From NCBI RefSeq assembly GCF_020662345.1, contig NZ_VMOA01000009.1, positions 1 to 64,000 of the forward strand: DNA of 64,000 nt. The letters are read 5' to 3'. The notes below the pieces were generated by a model. The model saw only the letters and a program-made list of their open reading frames with translations. It made no database searches and had not been told where the DNA came from. Below, piece after piece: positions 7,894 to 16,346 of this stretch. The first letter of the stretch is position 1; the number at the start of each line of letters is the position of its first letter. This stretch comes from Methylobacterium sp. W2. GTDB lineage: Bacteria > Pseudomonadota > Alphaproteobacteria > Rhizobiales > Beijerinckiaceae. The translations under genes and the position numbers were made by a program.

Positions 7894-9432
7894 TCATGCC
7901 ACGACCGGCTGGTCGGCCAGCCGCTTGCGCTGGACCTTGCCATTGGCGGTGCGGGGCAGGGCATCGAGGAAGCGGACCTCGCGCGGGCACTTGTAGGCGG
8001 CCAATCTCTCGCCGCACCAGGCCAGGATCGAGGCTCCGTCCGCCGTTTCACCCGGCTTCAGGACGATGAAGGCGGCGATGACCTTCAGGTCGGCCCGGAC
8101 GGCGAGTTCGGCGACGCCGACTTCCGCCACGGACGGATGCCCCCCGACCACGCCCTCGACCTCGTTGGGCGAGACCCGGTAGCCGAGGGCGTTCATCAGG
8201 TCGTCGTTGCGCCCGTGGAACCAGAGGTAGCCGTCCCCGTCGAGGCTCGCCAGATCCCCGCCCGCGAACCATTCGCCGCGCAGAACGATGGCCTCTTCCT
8301 CGGGCCGGTTCCAGTAGCCGAGCATCAGGCCCGGCTCCGTGCGGTGGATCGCCAGAAGCCCGGTCTCACCCTCCGGCAGGGGCTCGTTCGGCCCGTCCAC
8401 CGGCAGGATCGCCACGCGGCGCCCGGGCTGGGGCTTGCCGGGGGAGCCGGGCTTCACCGGGATGGTGGGACCGCTGGAGACGTAGGTCGAGATCTCGCTC
8501 ATGCCGAGCGCCTCGTAGAGGGGCTTGCCGGTGGCGGCGGTCCAGGCGTCCAGCAATTCCGCGGGCAGGGCCTCGCCGGCGGTGCAGCCGTGGCGCAGCC
8601 GGGACAGGTCGTGCGCGGACAGGTCGGCGTATTTCAGGATCTGGCGGTAGAGGCTCGGCACGGCGGCAAACAGCGTGGCGCCGTGCCGCGCGATGAGGGC
8701 GGGCCAGACGGCGGGATCGCGGGGCCCGTCATAGAGGACGCTCGTGGCGCCGCAGGACCACGGATCGGTGATGCCGACGCCGAGCGTGTAGGTCCAGTTC
8801 ATGGTGCCGGCATGCAGCATCACGTCGGCCTCCGTCAGCCCCAGCCAATGCGCATGCATCGGGCGGCGCCCCCAGATCGCCCGATGGGCATGGAGCACGC
8901 CCTTCGGCCGGCTGGTGGTGCCGGAGGTGTAGACCAGGGTCGCCGGATCGTCCGCCGCGGTGTCGGCGTAATCCGCCACCGGCTCGGCACGCTTCATCGC
9001 GGCGATCTCGGAGGGGCCGAAGACGATCCGACCGGCGGATTCCGCCGGGTCGAGGCGGTGGCCCGCCCCGGTCACCACGACGGCGGCACCGGAATTCTCC
9101 ATGAGGAACGCGGCTTCCGCCGGCGTCAGCTGGGGCGAGGAGGGGAGGGCCACGAGGCCGGCGGCGAGCGCCCCGAAATAGACGAGAACGTAATCCGCCT
9201 CGTTGCCCATCCGGATCATCACGCGGTCGCCGCGGCGCAGGCCGAGGGCGAGGAAGCCGGCGGCGATGCCGCGCACGGCGCGGTCGGCCTCGGCGAAGGT
9301 CAGGTGGAACGCCCCGCCCTCCGCGCCCGCCATGATCAGCGCGGTCTTGTCCGGCCGCAGACGCGCATTCTCAGCGAGACAATGACGGGCGGCATTGAAA
9401 CGGGCCGGTGGAGGAGCGTCCGGTCGGATCAT
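7894..9432 (-). CDS. Acyl-CoA synthetase (AMP-dependent, benzoate-CoA ligase-like)
   Basis: A 512-residue adenylate-forming enzyme of full family length. The P-loop LVYTSGTTSRPKG lies at 167-179. The A5 region EALGMSEISTY, the A8 hinge (GRNDDLMNALGYRVSPNEVE) and the catalytic lysine Lys499 in RTANGKVQRKRL are all present. It would activate a carboxylic acid with ATP and transfer it to CoA. Sequence style is closest to the aryl- or medium-chain acyl ligases; the acid is unknown. The upstream ribosome-binding site is weak, so the start is less certain than the rest. Confidence 0.88.
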   Translation of the reverse strand: MIRPDAPPPARFNAARHCLAENARLRPDKTALIMAGAEGGAFHLTFAEADRAVRGIAAGFLALGLRRGDRVMIRMGNEADYVLVYFGALAAGLVALPSSPQLTPAEAAFLMENSGAAVVVTGAGHRLDPAESAGRIVFGPSEIAAMKRAEPVADYADTAADDPATLVYTSGTTSRPKGVLHAHRAIWGRRPMHAHWLGLTEADVMLHAGTMNWTYTLGVGITDPWSCGATSVLYDGPRDPAVWPALIARHGATLFAAVPSLYRQILKYADLSAHDLSRLRHGCTAGEALPAELLDAWTAATGKPLYEALGMSEISTYVSSGPTIPVKPGSPGKPQPGRRVAILPVDGPNEPLPEGETGLLAIHRTEPGLMLGYWNRPEEEAIVLRGEWFAGGDLASLDGDGYLWFHGRNDDLMNALGYRVSPNEVEGVVGGHPSVAEVGVAELAVRADLKVIAAFIVLKPGETADGASILAWCGERLAAYKCPREVRFLDALPRTANGKVQRKRLADQPVVA

Positions 9433-9555
9433 GGAAACGGTTCGGGTTCTCGCGTGGCGACGCGTTCAAGCCATGCCGAAAGCCGCGGCCGGCAACAAGG
9501 GCCGACCGCGGGACTTCGGACCGTTCGGATGCGCGCTATCAGCGATGGCCGAGGA

Positions 9556-10938
9556 TCACGCCGTCTTGACGGCCAGCAACTCGTTGGCTGCGGCGAGCAT
9601 CGCCTTCATGGCGGCGGACGCGGCCTGATAGGCCGGCGTGCCCACGTCCCAATTGTTGGCGGCAACGGCATCGGTCATCGTCTTGGCCTGGTCGAGAGCG
9701 GTCTTCTCGGCATCGGCGAGACGGGCCAGCGCCGGATGATCGCGCAACGGGCCGTTCCGCAGGTCGGTGCAGACGCTGTAATCCGCGCGGCCGAGCATCG
9801 TCGGATCGGAGGACGCGGCCGGGGCGAGCCCGACGAGAATGCGGGCGAGCTTGCGCTTCCACATGCCGACATCTGCCGGCAGGCAGACCAGGCCATGCGC
9901 CTTGACGCCTCCGCTTTCCGCCGCGAGGGCGGTGCGGCCGAAATCCTCGGCCTTCACCAAGCGGATCGTGATCTTGTCGATCTCCTCGTGGGTCTTGGCG
10001 GCCTTGCCGGCGATGTTCTGGACGCTGGTGGAGATTTCGGCGGTGGCCGAACGCTGCTGGGCGAGCATCTGCGAAATCGCCTGATTCAGGTCGCTGGCAT
10101 GGGAGATCCGCTCGTTGGTCTGCTCGACCCGCGTCTCCAGTTGCTCGACGATGGCCCGTCCGGAGGTGACGGCGTTCCGGCTCTCGCCGACGGCGGTGGA
10201 GATGGCCGCCATCTCGGACGTCAGCGTGCTGAGAAGTCCGCGGATCTCGCCCGTGGATTTAGCGGTCTGGGCAGAGAGCGACTTCACCTCGGCCGCGACC
10301 ACGGAGAAGCCGCGCCCGGCCTCGCCGGCCCGCGCGGCCTCGATGGTGGCGTTCAGGGCGAGCAGGTTGGTCTGGGCGGAGATCGACGCGATGGCGGTCG
10401 CCATCACCTCGATCTGGGCGATGGCCCGCTCCAGCACCACCACACGCTCGGAGATCAGCGACGTGCGGACGTCGATCTCCTGCATCGCCGACTTGGCCTC
10501 GCGCCCGTCGCCGATACAGGCGCTCATGGCGGTCAGGGCGTCCTGGGCAACGGTGACGACGGTGTCGGATGTCTGGGAGACCTCGGCGATGGAGGCCGCC
10601 ATCTCTTCCGTGGCGCCGGCGATCGTCTGCGTGGCGCTGGCGACTTCGCCGACATCGTAGGTCATCCAGCCGATGTTGATGGCCGCCTCGGACGCCTCCT
10701 TCGCCATGGAGGCGATGGAGGACAGGTTGCGTTGATTGTCGTCCTCGCCACGGCCGCGAAGACGCTCGATCGCGGATCTGAGCTTTCCATCGGGCAGGTC
10801 GACCGCCGACAGACCCTGGCTCGACATCAGCGCGTCCACCGCCGCGCCCAGACGAAGGTCGTCGGCCTCGCTCTGCTGGGCTGCGGTCGGCACCGCAACC
10901 GTGTCGGAGGCCAGACGCTTGCGGGAGAAGCCGATCAT
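9556..10938 (-). CDS. Soluble methyl-accepting chemotaxis protein with a C-terminal CZB-like region
   Basis: A 460-residue chemoreceptor without membrane spans, so it should be cytoplasmic. The signalling hairpin tip is clear (near [20 protein letters not shown], then [12 protein letters not shown]), flanked by long heptad-rich helices. The tail resembles a chemoreceptor zinc-binding (CZB) domain: [10 protein letters not shown], then SVCTDLRNG, then DHPALARL. However, the first zinc histidine expected before the tryptophan is replaced (DVGMW), so metal binding may be altered. I chose the ATG at 10938; an upstream ATG at 11010 would add 24 residues. Confidence 0.85.
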   Translation of the reverse strand: MIGFSRKRLASDTVAVPTAAQQSEADDLRLGAAVDALMSSQGLSAVDLPDGKLRSAIERLRGRGEDDNQRNLSSIASMAKEASEAAINIGWMTYDVGEVASATQTIAGATEEMAASIAEVSQTSDTVVTVAQDALTAMSACIGDGREAKSAMQEIDVRTSLISERVVVLERAIAQIEVMATAIASISAQTNLLALNATIEAARAGEAGRGFSVVAAEVKSLSAQTAKSTGEIRGLLSTLTSEMAAISTAVGESRNAVTSGRAIVEQLETRVEQTNERISHASDLNQAISQMLAQQRSATAEISTSVQNIAGKAAKTHEEIDKITIRLVKAEDFGRTALAAESGGVKAHGLVCLPADVGMWKRKLARILVGLAPAASSDPTMLGRADYSVCTDLRNGPLRDHPALARLADAEKTALDQAKTMTDAVAANNWDVGTPAYQAASAAMKAMLAAANELLAVKTA

Positions 10939-11400
10939 AAAAGCACAACCCTGAGATATCGCTAAGGCAAGCTTATAGACTCCATTGTTTAATGGTGCCT
11001 TAGCAGGCATCGTCTCGGCACCCGCGCGAGTGGAGAGAGCGTCGATCTCCCGCTATTCCGTTGCCAGTCTCGAACGGAAACAACACGCCCGATCCCCGAA
11101 AGCTTTTCCAGTTCATGATTGCGGAGGCTGCACATCTGAATTAATAATTATTTTTATTATTTAAAGCGCTACCAATATAGCCCCCGAGCAAAAACGCTGG
11201 GACTTAAAACTAGATTGTTGATATTTTGATATAAAAATCACCGATCTCAGGCTAGTAACAGCAAGTACAGAATCATTTCATGAATTATATTTCACATTCC
11301 GCGAATATCCTGAAGTAAGGTCTTTCCAATTTCGCACACGCACGCGTGAAAGCATTGCTCGGCCGAACGAAACCCCGGACGCGTCCAAGTCGTCGAGACA
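10939..11400. other. AT-rich intergenic region
   Basis: These 462 bases between the chemoreceptor start and the 3' end of the HWE kinase gene hold no credible gene. Bases 11,130-11,290 are strikingly rich in A and T compared with the chromosome. They may carry the promoter of the chemoreceptor gene, but I could not pick boxes with confidence. Confidence 0.5.
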
Positions 11401-13647
11401 TCAGGCCGAATGGGGGAGAAGCGGCACGGGTCGCAGCGGGACGAGACCCGCCTTGCGCTCGAGCAAGGTCGGCGGAGGAACGGGCGCTTCGATCGAGCAG
11501 ACCACCCCGCTGGCCGCGAACAGAAGCTGGACCTCGCCGTCGAGCTCGCGGGCGAGGCTGCGCTCGATGAGGCGCGAGCCGAACCCGGTGCGTGTCGGCT
11601 GCGTCACCGGCGGCCCGCCGCTCTCGCTCCAGCGCAGGAGGAGGCGGGCTTCCGGTTCCTTCACCACGCTCCAGGTGATCGTCACTGTGCCACCCTCCTG
11701 CGAGAGCGAGCCGTATTTGACCGCGTTGGTGCCGAGTTCGTGCAGCGCCATGGCGATGGAGAGGGCGAGCCGGGGCGGCAGGCGCAAATGCGGCCCGGAC
11801 ACGATGAAGCGGGATCGACCCGCTTCGGTGGAATCCAGGGGAGCGGTGGCATCCGCCACCACGTTTCCGAGCTCCGCCCCCTCCCAGCTTTCGCGGGTGA
11901 GTACGTCGTGGACGCGGGCGAGCGCCAGGAGCCTCGCTTCGAACGCGGCCTTGGCCGCCGCCGCCTCCGGCGTGTCGAGACCGCGCAGGGATTGAATGGC
12001 GATGGACTGGACGGTGGCGAGGGTGTTCTTCACGCGGTGGTTGAGTTCGTGGATGAGCAGGAGCAGATGCTCTTCCGCGCGCTTGGCATCGGTGATGTCG
12101 ACGTTGCAGCCGGTATAGCCGAGGAAGGTTCCGGTATCGTCGAGGCGCGGCACGCCTTCGCACCGCAGCCAGCGCACCACGCCGTCGCGATCCACGACCC
12201 GGACCTCCGCCCTGACGGGAACGCGGCCGGCGAAAGCGTCCGAGAACTTGGCGGAGAACACCGGCAGATCGTCCGGATGGATGATCGTCTGCCAGCCGCC
12301 GGCCGCGAGGGCGCTGGCCGGCTTGCCGAACAGATGGTCGAAATGCAGGTTGGCGAAGCTGATCTCCCCGACCTCGTCCGTCATCCAGATCAAGGCGGGC
12401 GCGGAATCCGCCATGTGCCGGAATCGGGCCTCGCTCTCGCGCAGGGCCGAGAGGCCGCGTTCCGTCTCGGCGAGCGCCGTGTCGCGCTCCTCGCCCCGGG
12501 TGCGCAGGCGCAGGGAGGCGTCCGCCAGCACGTCGCCGAGGCGGCGGATCTCGTGGATCGGCGAGGTGATGCGCGGGATGGCCTCGCCGCGCGCCAAGGC
12601 CGGCCCCGTCGCCACGAGGCGGCGCAGGGGCTGCGAGACCTTCGACCAGAGATTGATCGCGAGGATCGACGAGGTCGCGAGGACGAGGAAGCCGAAGCCG
12701 GTGAAGGCCCAGATCCATCCGCGCAGCCGCGCATCCACCAACGCCTTCGGGATCACCGCGCTCACCGTCCAGCCGGTGAGGCGCGAGCGCGCCTCGACCA
12801 CGGTGACGGGGCGCATGTTGAAATCCTTGCCTTCCCAGACCCCCGGCGTCTCGGTCTGGCGCTGGCGAAGGGTCGCGAGGCGCGGCCGCCCGACGATCGA
12901 TGCCGGATCGGGGATGCGGGCGAGGGCGATGCCATCCCGGTCCGACACGCCCGTCATCCAGCCCTGGACGTATTCCCGGCCGAGGATGCCCTGCAGCCGG
13001 CTCACCGGCGCGAGGAAGCTGAGGAGATAGGCGACCTCGCCCTCGTTCTGGACCGGGACGGCGATGGCATAGGTCGCGCGCTCCGGCATGCTGCCCGACA
13101 GGATGCCGGAGATCATCGCCCGCTGCGTGCCCGACGCGATCTCGCGGTCGAAGGGCAGGGCGGTCTTCGGCAGCGGCGCTCCGCGCGGGACCGAGGTGTT
13201 CACCAGTTGCTGGCCGTCCGGCCGGCGCAGCAGGATGTCGAGCCCGACGGTTTCGCGGACGAGCCGCGCCTGCGCGTCGAAATTCTCGAACTCCGCGTCC
13301 TTCAGGCGCGGCGACGTCGCCAGGGTCTGCAGTACGGAGACGAGCCCCGCCGTGTCGCGGTCGATGGACAGGGCGATCCCGCGAACGTTCTCGCGCGCAT
13401 CCTGCTCGAAACGCGCCCGTTCGGTCCCGGCATAGCGAAACAGGAGGATCGCCGTGAACAGCAGTCCCGGCCCGATCAACGCGACAACGAGGGCGACGAG
13501 GTAGACCTGCGTCGAGAACCCGCGCTGCCGGATGCGCGCGAACAGCCGGCCCGGGGCGGTGCCCTGCCACCCACCGCTCGTCGTCCGCTCGGAGGCGGGG
13601 TCGATGGGGTTCTTGGGCTCGGCGTCGTGATGGGTCTCGGCGGTCAT
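11401..13647 (-). CDS. Membrane sensor histidine kinase, HWE family, with HAMP-like and PAS domains
   Basis: A 748-residue kinase. A first membrane span near residues 48-70 (VYLVALVVALIGPGLLFTAILLF) is followed by a long periplasmic sensor and a second span near 310-330. Then come a HAMP-like linker, a PAS domain (roughly 395-520, ending VDITDAKRAEE) and an HWE kinase core. HELNHRVKN places the phosphoacceptor at about His537, HELGTNAVKYG is the N-box, and WSESGG carries the family tryptophan near residue 673. Start ATG 13647 overlaps the stop of the upstream SelW-like gene (ATGA). No response regulator is adjacent, so it may feed the general stress phosphorelay; that is inference. Confidence 0.9.
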   Translation of the reverse strand: MTAETHHDAEPKNPIDPASERTTSGGWQGTAPGRLFARIRQRGFSTQVYLVALVVALIGPGLLFTAILLFRYAGTERARFEQDARENVRGIALSIDRDTAGLVSVLQTLATSPRLKDAEFENFDAQARLVRETVGLDILLRRPDGQQLVNTSVPRGAPLPKTALPFDREIASGTQRAMISGILSGSMPERATYAIAVPVQNEGEVAYLLSFLAPVSRLQGILGREYVQGWMTGVSDRDGIALARIPDPASIVGRPRLATLRQRQTETPGVWEGKDFNMRPVTVVEARSRLTGWTVSAVIPKALVDARLRGWIWAFTGFGFLVLATSSILAINLWSKVSQPLRRLVATGPALARGEAIPRITSPIHEIRRLGDVLADASLRLRTRGEERDTALAETERGLSALRESEARFRHMADSAPALIWMTDEVGEISFANLHFDHLFGKPASALAAGGWQTIIHPDDLPVFSAKFSDAFAGRVPVRAEVRVVDRDGVVRWLRCEGVPRLDDTGTFLGYTGCNVDITDAKRAEEHLLLLIHELNHRVKNTLATVQSIAIQSLRGLDTPEAAAAKAAFEARLLALARVHDVLTRESWEGAELGNVVADATAPLDSTEAGRSRFIVSGPHLRLPPRLALSIAMALHELGTNAVKYGSLSQEGGTVTITWSVVKEPEARLLLRWSESGGPPVTQPTRTGFGSRLIERSLARELDGEVQLLFAASGVVCSIEAPVPPPTLLERKAGLVPLRPVPLLPHSA

Positions 13648-13949
13648 GGCCTGTCGATGTGACCGAGGTCGCGGGACGGCGCTAGCCGATCGCGGACACG
13701 CTGCTTCAAGGTCTTCACGTCGGGAAATCCCCCGTCCCGCGTCCGGTCCCAGATCGTCTCCGATCCACAGACGATCAGGAAGACGCCGCCGGTCCCCGGA
13801 ATCAGGGCGACCTCGCCGATCTCGTCGCGGAAGGTGGAGAGGAGCTCCTGTGCCATCCAGCCGGCGCGCAGGAGCCACTGACACTGCGTGCAGTAGGTGA
13901 TGGAAACCCTGGGTTTCTCGACCTGTGGGGCAGGTGGCGTTTCATCCAT
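13644..13949 (-). CDS. SelT/SelW/SelH (Rdx) family protein
   Basis: A 101-residue thioredoxin-like protein. The signature is ITYCTQCQWLLRAGWMAQELL, with the redox pair C20-x-x-C23 replacing the Cys-x-x-Sec of animal selenoprotein W, so no selenocysteine is needed. The second half (IPGTGGVFLIVC..ETIWDR) is also typical. It is translationally coupled to the HWE kinase downstream. Its substrate is unknown in bacteria; a thiol redox role is the family expectation. Confidence 0.85.
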   Translation of the reverse strand: MDETPPAPQVEKPRVSITYCTQCQWLLRAGWMAQELLSTFRDEIGEVALIPGTGGVFLIVCGSETIWDRTRDGGFPDVKTLKQRVRDRLAPSRDLGHIDRP

Positions 13950-14180
13950 GGCCGGCACAGCGACCCATGCACGGTGCCTTGTCAACCTGCCACCGTCAGA
14001 GTTGGCCCGTCGCCGGAACGGTTCGGCCGACGGATAGACAGGGCGTTTGACGGCGGACGCAGGCCCGCCCGGCCTTTCACCCGCGGCATCGCGCCCTATC
14101 TTCACGAGCGTAGCCGGGCGGCAGAGGCGTGGACCCGTCATGCCGCGCCCGATGCCGCGCCCGTCCGCGAGGAGCCCCCG

Positions 14181-14831
14181 ATGCCGTCCGTTCTGCGTCC
14201 CGCCGCCGCGCCCTTCGCGCGCTCACCCCGCCCTTCGCTGCTCCGCCGGATGCGGTCCGCGCTGGTCGCCGTCGCCCTGGCCACGACCCTGTCGGGCTGC
14301 GGCGCGATCAACCGGGTGCCCACCCTGGAGGAGAGCGCGAAATCCTCGTGGAGCGAGGTTCAGAACCAGTACCAGCGCCGCGCCGATCTGATCCCGAACC
14401 TCGTCGAGACGGTGAAAGGCTACGCACAGCAGGAGAAGGATGTCCTCGTCGGCGTCACGGAAGCGCGCGCCAAGGCGTCGAGCGTCAAGGTCGATGCCTC
14501 CACCGTCTCCGACCCCCAGAAGTTCAAGGAATTCCAGGACGCCCAGAACCAGCTCTCCGGAGCGCTGAGCCGTCTCCTCGTCACCGTCGAGCGTTATCCC
14601 GACCTCAAGTCGAACCAGAACTTCCTGGCGCTGCAATCGCAGCTGGAGGGCACCGAGAACCGGATCGCTGTGGCGCGCCGCGACTATATCGGTGCCGTCC
14701 AGGCCTACAACACCGAGGTCCGCACCATCCCGGGCCGCTGGATCGCGGCGTGGTTCTATCCCGAATCGAAGCCGATGGAGACGTTCACGGCGACGCCCAA
14801 TTCGGACAAGCCGCCGGCCGTGAAGTTCTAG
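14181..14831 (+). CDS. LemA-family lipoprotein
   Basis: A 216-residue LemA protein. The N-terminus is a lipoprotein signal with lipobox LSGC (Cys40). The body has the LemA hallmarks NQYQRRADLIPNLVETVKGY and ENRIAVARRDYIGAVQAYN, a helical bundle anchored in the membrane. GAGGAG eight bases before the ATG at 14181 fixes the start; longer upstream frames are not protein-like. It is followed immediately by two TPM-domain proteins, a very common neighbour set. The molecular role is poorly known. Confidence 0.92.
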   Translation: MPSVLRPAAAPFARSPRPSLLRRMRSALVAVALATTLSGCGAINRVPTLEESAKSSWSEVQNQYQRRADLIPNLVETVKGYAQQEKDVLVGVTEARAKASSVKVDASTVSDPQKFKEFQDAQNQLSGALSRLLVTVERYPDLKSNQNFLALQSQLEGTENRIAVARRDYIGAVQAYNTEVRTIPGRWIAAWFYPESKPMETFTATPNSDKPPAVKF

Positions 14832-14832
14832 G

Positions 14833-15627
14833 GTGGTGACGAGGGCCACGGTTCTTCAACGGGGTGCACGCGCGTCGTTCGCGGCGCTCGTCCTCGTCGT
14901 CCTGGCCGGGCTGGTGCTGCTGGCGCGCGGCGAGGCCCTGGCGGCGGAGCCGACCTTCCCGGCCCTCAGCGGCCGGGTCGTGGATGCCGCCGGCATCCTC
15001 AAGCCGGACGAGAAGGCCGGGCTCGAAGCGCAGCTGAAGGCCTACGAGGAGAAGACCTCCGATCAGGTCGTCGTGGCGACGGTGCCGAACCTCCAGGGAT
15101 TGACGATCGAGGATTACGGCAACCGGCTGTTCCGGTCCTGGGCCATCGGGCAGGCCAAGACCAACAACGGCGCGCTCCTTCTCGTGGCCCCCAACGAGCG
15201 CAAGGTCAGGATCGAGGTCGGCTACGGCCTCGAAGGGGCGCTCACCGACGCCCTGTCCAAGGTCATCATCACCACGGCCGTCACGCCGCGCTTCAAGACG
15301 GGCGATTACGGCGGCGGCATCAAGGCCGGAATCGATGCCATGCTGTCGATCCTGAGCGGTGACGCCGAGGAATGGCAGCGCAAGGGCAAGGTGCGAAGCG
15401 ACGAGGCCGAGCCGTCCCACGTCGTCGGCTTCATCGTCCTGTTCCTGGTGATTCTGTTCCTCGTGTACCGAATGAACCGGGGGCGCCGCGGCGGTGGCTT
15501 CATCATCCTGCCCGGCCCATCCTCCGGAGGATGGAGCGGCGGCGTCTCCGGCGGCTTCGGGGATGGCGGAGGATTCTCGGGCGGTGGCGGCTCATCGGGA
15601 GGCGGCGGCGCCTCCGGGGATTGGTAG
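14833..15627 (+). CDS. TPM-domain membrane protein (YgcG family)
   Basis: A 264-residue protein starting with GTG one base after the lemA stop. A signal peptide ends near ALAA-EPT (about residue 38). A TPM domain (about 45-175) has SGRVVDAAGILKPDEK and the strand TSDQVVVATVP. A membrane span (VVGFIVLFLVILFLVY) follows, with a glycine/serine-rich tail ending GASGDW. This is the standard YgcG arrangement: periplasmic TPM domain, span, Gly-rich tail. TPM domains have been linked to phosphatase activity or photosystem assembly in plants; in bacteria the LemA-TPM partnership suggests a membrane-associated complex. Confidence 0.9.
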   Translation: MVTRATVLQRGARASFAALVLVVLAGLVLLARGEALAAEPTFPALSGRVVDAAGILKPDEKAGLEAQLKAYEEKTSDQVVVATVPNLQGLTIEDYGNRLFRSWAIGQAKTNNGALLLVAPNERKVRIEVGYGLEGALTDALSKVIITTAVTPRFKTGDYGGGIKAGIDAMLSILSGDAEEWQRKGKVRSDEAEPSHVVGFIVLFLVILFLVYRMNRGRRGGGFIILPGPSSGGWSGGVSGGFGDGGGFSGGGGSSGGGGASGDW

Positions 15628-15628
15628 G

Positions 15629-16240
15629 ATGCTGAGCGACACCGACAGGACCCGGATCGCCGAGGCGATCGCCACCGCGGAATCGACCACGTCGGCGGAG
15701 ATCGTGGTTCTTGTGGCTGCCCGCGCCGGCCTCTACCGGTCGGCCGCATTGGTGCCGGCTTTGGCCCTCGGGCTCGCCGCGCCCTGGCCGCTGATCCTGC
15801 TCACCCCGTGGAGCGCAGCGACGATCGCCCTGGCGCAGACCGCCATCGTTCTGGCGGCTCTGGCCGCTGCCGCCCATCCGCTAGCCCGCCTCCTCCTGGT
15901 TCCACGCTCGATCCGCCGGGCGAGGGCGCACGAGGCGGCATCGCGGGAGTTTACCGCCCGCGGATTGGCCCGGACGCGTGGCCGCACGGGCATCCTGATC
16001 TACCTCGCTCTCGCCGAGGGCCATGCGGAGATCGTCGCCGATTCGGGCATCGCCTCGCGCATATCCCCGGCGGCGTGGTCCTCGGCCATCGACTCGCTGC
16101 TGACTTCCCTTCGACGGGGCGCGGCGGCCGACGGTCTCGTCTCGGCCGTGGAGGGGATCGGCGCGATCCTCGCACAGCATTTGCCGCGCGAGGCGGGGGA
16201 TATCGACGAGTTGCCGAACCGTGTGATCGTCACGGACTGA
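15629..16240 (+). CDS. Second TPM-domain protein with two membrane spans
   Basis: A 203-residue protein starting one base after the previous stop, so clearly in the same operon. It opens with RIAEAIATAESTTSAEIVVLVA, the start of a TPM domain (COG3762 type). Two hydrophobic spans follow at about residues 35-50 and 60-80. The second half (TGILIYLALAEGHAEIVADSGIA) completes the domain. lemA plus a long and a short TPM gene is a conserved trio; this is the short one. Function unknown beyond probable cooperation with its neighbours. Confidence 0.85.
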   Translation: MLSDTDRTRIAEAIATAESTTSAEIVVLVAARAGLYRSAALVPALALGLAAPWPLILLTPWSAATIALAQTAIVLAALAAAAHPLARLLLVPRSIRRARAHEAASREFTARGLARTRGRTGILIYLALAEGHAEIVADSGIASRISPAAWSSAIDSLLTSLRRGAAADGLVSAVEGIGAILAQHLPREAGDIDELPNRVIVTD

Positions 16241-16346
16241 CAACCTCCGCGCGTTTGTATTTTTCTCGCTGGCACCGAAAGAATTTTTGAGCGAGAAGAA
16301 AGGTGATGATCCGCCATCAAGGACGGGTCGCGGGAGCGAGACGTCG

